In this document: positions 46,624-51,187 of the stretch, piece by piece
How positions within the stretch are numbered: position 1 is the first letter of the stretch
Layout of the letters: each line of letters opens with the position of its first letter
Assembly: GCA_019750095.1 (NCBI GenBank)
Contig: JAIEOW010000042.1
Coordinates: 1-51,187 of the forward strand
Length of the DNA: 51,187 nucleotides
Direction of reading: 5' to 3'
DNA from: Phycisphaerales bacterium
GTDB lineage: Bacteria; Planctomycetota; Phycisphaerae; Phycisphaerales; UBA1924
Translations under genes and position numbers: made by a program
The notes under the pieces: model-generated
Databases searched by the model: none
Told to the model about the DNA's origin: nothing
Seen by the model: the letters and a program-made list of their open reading frames with translations, nothing else

Positions 46624-48060
46624 GTGACAAAGCCCGCATGGAACAGCGATCTGAACACTCTGCCCGACCCCCTCGCGGTGCCGACCATTGCTCGCCCGTT
46701 TGATCTCCAGGTGCATCCTCCGGGTTCCAAGAGCATCACCAACCGGGCCATCCTCCTCGCCGCCCTCGCCCAGGGCCAGACCACCCTCCACGGCGCGCTC
46801 ACCGACGCCGATGATGCCCAGGTCATGCTCGCCGCCGTCCAACGCCTCGGCGCCGTCATAGAGCAGTCTGGCAACGATCTCACCATCACCGGCGTCGCCG
46901 GCCGCTGGCGACTCTCTCCAGGCGAAAAAGTCCGCATCGATCTGCACAACGCTGGCACCGCCACCCGCTTCCTCGCCGCCGCCGCCCTCCTCGCACCTTC
47001 GGGCACCAGCATCACCATCGATGGCGACGCCCGCATGCGCCAGCGTCCCATCCGCGAACTCGTCGATGCCATGCACGCGATCGGCGCTCGCGCCAACTAC
47101 ACCGCCCAGCACGGCTTTCCCCCCGTCGAGGTCCCGGGCGGATCGCTCGATCGCGCTGATGCCGCCCAGGTGCAGTTCGGCGTCACCTCTTCAAGCCAGT
47201 TCATCTCCGCTCTTCTGCTGATCGCACCGTTTCTCGCTCTTGGCCTCTCGATCCGCTTGCCCATCGCACCCACCAGCGCGCCATATATCGACATGACCCT
47301 CCGCGTCTTGCGCGACGCCGGTTGCACCGACATCGAAGATCACACCGAGCCCGACGGCTACCGCACGCTCCGCATCGCCCCCGCACCGCTCCGGGGCTTT
47401 GGCATGACGATCGAGCCCGACGCATCCGGCGCAACGTACTTCCAGGCCGCCGCCGCACTCGTGCCCAACGCACGCGTCACCATCCCCGGGCTTGACCTGC
47501 ATCCCAGCAAGCCGCCCATGCAGGGCGACACCCGCTTCGTCAGCGTCCTCAGTGCCGCCGGCGCAGGCGTGCAACGCCTGAACAACGCCCTCTGCATCAC
47601 CGGCCGCGATCATGTGCTTCCCTTCGATGTCGATCTCGCCGACATGCCCGACACCGCCATGACCGCCGCCGTGCTCGCCTGCTTCGCCCACCCGACGCCC
47701 ACCAATCCCCACGCCCGCAGCATCCTCCACGGCCTGCGCACGCTCCGCGTCAAAGAAACCGACCGCCTCGTCGCCCTCCAGACCGAACTCACCCGCATCG
47801 GCGCCCGCGTTGAGATCATCGCCGAAAGCTGGCGATCCCAACCCGACGAAGCACTCGTCATCCACGCTCCGCCCGCCGCATCACTCGCGCAGCCCGACGC
47901 GCCCCCCGTGTTCTTCGATACCTACCACGACCACCGAATGGCCATGTCCCTCGCACTCATCGGCCTGCGTCGCCCCAACGTCCTCATCCGCGACCCGAAA
48001 TGTGTCGCCAAAACCTACCCAACCTTCTGGCAAGACTTGTCAATGCTCTGCGCGCAGTAA
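46624..48060 (+). CDS. aroA: 3-phosphoshikimate 1-carboxyvinyltransferase (EPSP synthase)
   Basis: A 478-residue enzyme of the shikimate pathway; it joins PEP to shikimate 3-phosphate on the way to chorismate and aromatic amino acids. Family motifs are present: HPPGSKSITNRAILLAALA, LHNAGTATRFLAAAALL, GDARMRQRPI, VTSSSQFISALLLIAP, LRVKETDRLVAL and YHDHRMAMSLA. The start is the GTG at 46624 (VTKPAWNS), since the family normally begins about 25-40 residues before the GSKS motif; an upstream ATG would add Arg/Ser-rich residues. It is divergent from the membrane protein with a 92-base gap. A hairpin array separates it from hpt. Confidence 0.96.
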   Translation: MTKPAWNSDLNTLPDPLAVPTIARPFDLQVHPPGSKSITNRAILLAALAQGQTTLHGALTDADDAQVMLAAVQRLGAVIEQSGNDLTITGVAGRWRLSPGEKVRIDLHNAGTATRFLAAAALLAPSGTSITIDGDARMRQRPIRELVDAMHAIGARANYTAQHGFPPVEVPGGSLDRADAAQVQFGVTSSSQFISALLLIAPFLALGLSIRLPIAPTSAPYIDMTLRVLRDAGCTDIEDHTEPDGYRTLRIAPAPLRGFGMTIEPDASGATYFQAAAALVPNARVTIPGLDLHPSKPPMQGDTRFVSVLSAAGAGVQRLNNALCITGRDHVLPFDVDLADMPDTAMTAAVLACFAHPTPTNPHARSILHGLRTLRVKETDRLVALQTELTRIGARVEIIAESWRSQPDEALVIHAPPAASLAQPDAPPVFFDTYHDHRMAMSLALIGLRRPNVLIRDPKCVAKTYPTFWQDLSMLCAQ

Positions 48061-48372
48061 CCTAACAGCATGAACCCTTGCGTCGGCAAACCACCACCGC
48101 AGGAATCTCGTAGCGTTGCAGAACTCGAAGCGTCGTCATCGATGGCGAAGCCCTGAAAGGCAATTTGCCTTCGACGGCGAAGCCGTCACCGCCAGTAGCC
48201 GGGGGTCGCCGCGCCAGCGGCCACCCCCGGTTTCCGCCACCATGGATCTCCACACCACGAAGTGGTGCACGCCACGCAGAACCCGATCCTGACCACCCAC
48301 ATCCACACACTCTTCCACCCCGCCCGTCCGAACCACAAACCACCTCCCCGCACCCCCCATACCCTCAAAATC
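48061..48372. repeat. Hairpin array between aroA and hpt
   Basis: About 310 bases without a gene but with at least four adjacent short palindromes: AAGGCA-ATT-TGCCTT (48157-48171), GACGGC-GAA-GCCGTC (48173-48187), a long GC-rich one with stem CCGGGGGT/ACCCCCGG plus GCCGC/GCGGC (48199-48230), and CACCAC-GAA-GTGGTG (48253-48267). GGCGAAGCC also occurs twice (48144 and 48176). The third resembles REP-type hairpins I recall from planctomycete genomes. It may be a REP-like cluster or a structured RNA. Confidence 0.6.
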
Positions 48373-48939
48373 ATGCCCGCCGACCAAGTCCGTGTGCTCA
48401 TCTCCAGAGACCAGATCGCCGCCCGCATCGCCGAGCTCGGGCACCAGATCACGGCCGACGTCCACGCTGATCGTCGCGCCGCTCCTCAGCACACCGGTCA
48501 GCCCCGTCGCCTCGTCGTGGTCCCCGTGCTCACCGGCTCCATCATCTTCCTCGCCGACCTCATCCGTCACATCCCGCTCAAGATGACCATCCGCCCGGTC
48601 ACCATCAGCAGCTATCCCGGCGCGGCCACCACCACCCAAGGCGCCAACATCCACGGCGGCATCCCCACCGATCTCGCCGGCGCCGACGTCATCATCGTCG
48701 ATGACATCCTCGATTCCGGCAAGACCCTGGGCCTGCTGCGCCGAATGATCCAGGCCCAGAACCCCGCCACGCTCCGCATCGCCGTCCTCCTGAGAAAAGA
48801 CGAAGCCACCGGCCGCCGACAGGAACAGGTCGACGTCCACTATGTCGGCTTTGAAATCGGCGACGATTTTGTCATCGGCTACGGCCTCGATTACGACGGC
48901 GAGTACCGCAACCTCCCAGACATCGGCGTCATGGGATGA
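48373..48939 (+). CDS. hpt: Hypoxanthine phosphoribosyltransferase
   Basis: A 188-residue purine salvage enzyme converting hypoxanthine or guanine plus PRPP to IMP or GMP. The PRPP-binding loop is VIIVDDILDSGKT (about 112-124); VPVLTGSIIFLADLIRHI at the start, DFVIGYGLDYDGEYRNLPDIGV at the end (in two parts) and VHYVGFEI are family motifs. The ATG at 48373 gives a normal length; upstream in-frame sequence is Pro/His-rich. The stop overlaps the next start by four bases. Confidence 0.93.
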   Translation: MPADQVRVLISRDQIAARIAELGHQITADVHADRRAAPQHTGQPRRLVVVPVLTGSIIFLADLIRHIPLKMTIRPVTISSYPGAATTTQGANIHGGIPTDLAGADVIIVDDILDSGKTLGLLRRMIQAQNPATLRIAVLLRKDEATGRRQEQVDVHYVGFEIGDDFVIGYGLDYDGEYRNLPDIGVMG

Positions 48940-50183
48940 CCACGCCCAACGGCAACTCCACCATCACCATCCGCCCGGGCGGGTGGTCCGTCGTCTTGCT
49001 CGCCCGTCGCCCACTCACGCTCGCGGTCGCCATCCTGCTCCTCTGCATCGCTGGCCTCTGGTCGCCCTCCATTTCCGGCTATGCCCAGTTCGGCATGCTC
49101 ATCGCCATCGCGATCACGCTCCTCGCCCTCGTCATCGGCGCGCTCGATCGTGATGCCCGCGTCTATCAACTCTCCGATCTCCACGCCACCGTCCGCTCCG
49201 GCTTCGTGCGGCGTGATGCCGGTGCCCTCCGACTCGCCGACATCCGCGCCGTCACCACGCATCGCTCGCTCGCCGAGCGGCTGCTCGGGCTCGAAACCAT
49301 CGTCCTCTCCACCGCTGGCGGCACCCTGGTCTGGCGACACGTCCGATCCGCGGAACAGTTATCCGTGCAACTGCAAAGCCGCATCGCCGCCATCAGAGAC
49401 TCGGCACCAACAATGGATGCTCCCGCCGCGGCGACGCCAAACTCGCCAAGAGCTACCGCCCACCAACAATCCACCGACATGCCAACCGCGTCCAAACGCA
49501 TCCCCGTCATCGGTCTCGCCGGCGGCATCGGCGCGGGCAAGAGCGCCGTCGCCGCGGCTTTCGCCAAACTGGGATGCCTCGTCATTGATTCCGACGCGCG
49601 GGCCAAAGCCGCGCTCGATCGCCCCGATGTCCGCGATCAGTTGGTCCGATGGTGGGGGGGTAAAGATGGCAACGCAATCCTCACCGATCATCGCATCGAC
49701 CGCGCGAAAGTCGCCGCAATCATCTTCGCAAATCCTGACGATCGCCGAAAGCTCGAAGAACTCGTCCACCCCATCGTCAGACAGGAACGTGCCGCAATCA
49801 TCGCCGACGCTGTGCAATCCGGTGCCAGAGCCGCCATCGTCGATGCCCCCTTGCTCTTTGAGGCGGGCGTCGACCGCGAGTGCGACGTCGTGGTCTTCGT
49901 GGATGCCCCGCGGTCGGTGCGGCTGGACCGCGTCGCCAAAACCCGCGGCTGGTCCGAAGCAGAACTCCACCGGCGCGAAACCGCCCAACTTCCACTCGAA
50001 GAAAAACGCTCGCGATCGCACTATGTCGTCAGCAACGACACAACTCCCGACGCCGTCCTCCCCCAGATCGAACACATTCTGAGCCAGATTCTGTCAGCAA
50101 GTCCCAGTCCATCTCCCGCCCACCCTCCGGCTCGCGGAACATGGGGCGGCACAGGAGTTGGGGATAACTCACCACCCCCTTGA
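48936..50183 (+). CDS. coaE: Membrane PH-domain protein fused to dephospho-CoA kinase
   Basis: A 415-residue fusion in one unbroken frame. Residues 1-155 have two membrane helices (about 27-43 and 51-70) followed by a bacterial PH-like domain (YQLSDLHATVRSGF then LGLETIVLSTAGGTLVW), like YdbS/YdbT-type proteins. After an Ala/Pro linker (about 155-185), residues 190-395 form dephospho-CoA kinase: GLAGGIGAGKSAVAAAF (P-loop), VIDSDARAKAAL, LVHPIVR, VDAPLLFEAGVD and RRETAQLPLEEKRSRSHYVV. The kinase phosphorylates dephospho-CoA to make CoA. An internal start (MPTASKRIPVIGLAGG, about residue 181) could also make a free kinase. It is coupled to hpt and is followed by the presumed rho gene. Confidence 0.9.
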   Translation: MTTPNGNSTITIRPGGWSVVLLARRPLTLAVAILLLCIAGLWSPSISGYAQFGMLIAIAITLLALVIGALDRDARVYQLSDLHATVRSGFVRRDAGALRLADIRAVTTHRSLAERLLGLETIVLSTAGGTLVWRHVRSAEQLSVQLQSRIAAIRDSAPTMDAPAAATPNSPRATAHQQSTDMPTASKRIPVIGLAGGIGAGKSAVAAAFAKLGCLVIDSDARAKAALDRPDVRDQLVRWWGGKDGNAILTDHRIDRAKVAAIIFANPDDRRKLEELVHPIVRQERAAIIADAVQSGARAAIVDAPLLFEAGVDRECDVVVFVDAPRSVRLDRVAKTRGWSEAELHRRETAQLPLEEKRSRSHYVVSNDTTPDAVLPQIEHILSQILSASPSPSPAHPPARGTWGGTGVGDNSPPP

Positions 50184-50211
50184 CACCTCCCATGACCGAA
50201 CCTGCTATACT
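50180..50211 (+). promoter_or_regulatory. Promoter for the presumed rho gene
   Basis: TTGACA at 50180-50185 and TATACT at 50206-50211 are separated by 20 bases, longer than the 17 optimum, but the -10 is extended (TGC before TATACT). The sequence is distinctly AT-rich against its surroundings. A transcript starting near 50218 would have a leader of about 260 bases before the ATG at 50476, with no gene in it. Confidence 0.6.
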
Positions 50212-50475
50212 TTGACAAGGGTTCAAAGGGGTATCCGAAGACTTCTGAAGGGCTTTGGGAGCATTGGTGGACGTGGGTCCTCCATGCATTGTGATCGAAT
50301 CGTTCTCTGATTTCGTCCGCTTCACACCCGCCGCGTCCACTCTGGGAAGGCGCTCGGCGGGCCGCGTGAAGCGTGTATGAGTTCCATCCCGAGGGCACGC
50401 CCGCACCAAGCGCTCGGCGTCCCGCCTTCCCGATTCTCTCGAAAAACCAACCGTGAAAGTGCAGAAGCGGAGCCG

Positions 50476-51187
50476 CATGGCCAAGCAGAGCAACGTTGCG
50501 AGTGACAAGTCCGACGCGAAGGCTGAGCCCAAGCCCACGCGTTCCCGCGCTACCCGCGCCGCAAAGGCCGAGGCCCCCGCGGCCCCGCCCCCAGCGCCGG
50601 CCCCAGCGCCCGCTCCGCCCCCGGTCGCTCGTCAGGAACCTCGTCCGGAACCCCGACAAGAGCCGCGACCAGACACTCGACCCGACTTCCGTCGCGAAGG
50701 CCCTCCCGAAGGCCGCGGCGATCGCGGCGAAGGCCGCCCCGAACAGCGCGAAGGTCGCCCAGACCCCCGCGAACGCTTCGGCCCAGGCCCCAATCAAGAT
50801 CGCGGCCCAGACCGCAGCCAGCAAGACCGTGGCGATCGTCCTGAACGACCCTTCAATGACCGAAGCGACCGCGGTGACCGTGGCGACCGTCCGCAAGGTG
50901 GTCCCAACGGCCCAGGTGGCCCAGGTGGCCAAGATCGGCCAGAACGCGGGCCGGGCGGGCCCGGTGGTTTCCAGGATCGCGGCGATCGTGGCGACCGCGG
51001 CCAGCAAGATCGTGGCCAACAGGACCGTGGTGACTTCAATCGCGGCTATCAAGGCGGCGGCGGTGGTGGTCACGGCGGCTTTCAGGACGGCTTCGGCATG
51101 GGCCGACGTCGAAAGAAAAAGCGCCGTCGCGGCGGCGGCGGAATGGACGGCCCCGGCGGCCCGGGTGGTGGCGGCGGTGGGGGGGGT
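50476..51187 (+). CDS. rho: Probable transcription terminator Rho, N-terminal Arg/Gly-rich part (partial)
   Basis: The frame opens at 50476 (GGAG five bases upstream) and runs off the window after 237 codons, so only the N-terminus is seen. It is disordered: MAKQSNVASDKSDAKAEPKP, then Ala/Pro-rich sequence, then many Arg/Gly/Asp units (DRGDRGDR, GGPGGPGG, QQDRGQQDRG) and a basic patch GRRRKKKRRRGGGG before a Gly run. No catalytic domain is present in the window. I propose rho for three reasons: planctomycete Rho proteins carry such long RG-rich N-terminal regions with a basic patch, coaE next to rho is an arrangement I associate with planctomycetes, and a long leader is typical of rho. An RNA helicase or an RNase E-like protein with RG-rich regions is the alternative. 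Confidence 0.6.

Noticed and set aside
50021-51073. Minus-strand frame over the rho region
   Set aside because: It is the complement of the Arg/Gly-rich coding sequence; its repetitive Ala/Thr/Trp composition is a mirror of that bias, and the plus strand has promoter, ribosome binding site and start.

Overview
The window looks like chromosomal DNA of a high-GC planctomycete, probably of the class Phycisphaerae. Three things point there: secreted proteins that end in paired dockerin-like repeats with a terminal Gly-Cys, pseudopilin-like proteins (one with an H-x9-DG tail), and a predicted Rho with a very long Arg/Gly-rich N-terminus. No name can be given below class level from sequence alone. 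No rRNA, CRISPR array, intact transposon or prophage was seen.

Layout: 331-3417 (-) is a large secreted repeat protein with a dockerin-like tail. 3815-13432 (+) is a long same-strand run: a pseudopilin; a PbfA-type phosphonate ammonia-lyase with a HAD hydrolase; then a cassette of membrane protein, LolD-type ATPase, FtsX-type permease and ZnuA-like metal-binding lipoprotein; then a LamG-purple acid phosphatase. 13741-16820 (-) holds tRNA-Ile, Sua5 and a TolC-family lipoprotein. 17064-20962 (+) holds an SH3-like secreted protein, a DUF3553-like protein, a coiled-coil protein, tRNA-Ser and tRNA-Ala. 21402-25155 (-) is an accessory-looking stretch: a hypothetical gene, tRNA-Pro, the 3' remnant of a pseudopilin gene, a frameshifted secreted repeat protein and an intact pseudopilin paralogue of the remnant.

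25554-33490 is mixed: a lipoprotein hydrolase, a zinc-ribbon membrane protein, a dienelactone hydrolase, an RNHCP protein, astA and astD of arginine succinyltransferase catabolism, and folE2. A pteridine reductase-like gene converges on folE2. murD and a YdjY-domain gene follow. 37234-45608 is a tight propionate/methylmalonyl-CoA operon (mutA, mutB, meaB, mce, carboxyltransferase, a small subunit and a biotin-carrier-like protein). The right end has aroA, hpt, a PH-domain/CoaE fusion and the start of a probable rho gene cut by the window edge.

Most worth following up: (1) the four-gene cassette pairing an FtsX-type exporter-class ABC with a ZnuA-like binding protein; (2) PbfA next to a HAD enzyme without recognisable PhnW or PhnX; (3) a biotin-carrier domain lacking the AMKM lysine motif inside the methylmalonyl-CoA operon; (4) a perfect -1 slippery heptamer exactly where a secreted repeat protein changes frame; (5) a membrane PH domain fused to dephospho-CoA kinase; (6) several families of intergenic palindromic repeats. 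All functions are inferred from sequence reading; no database search was run.
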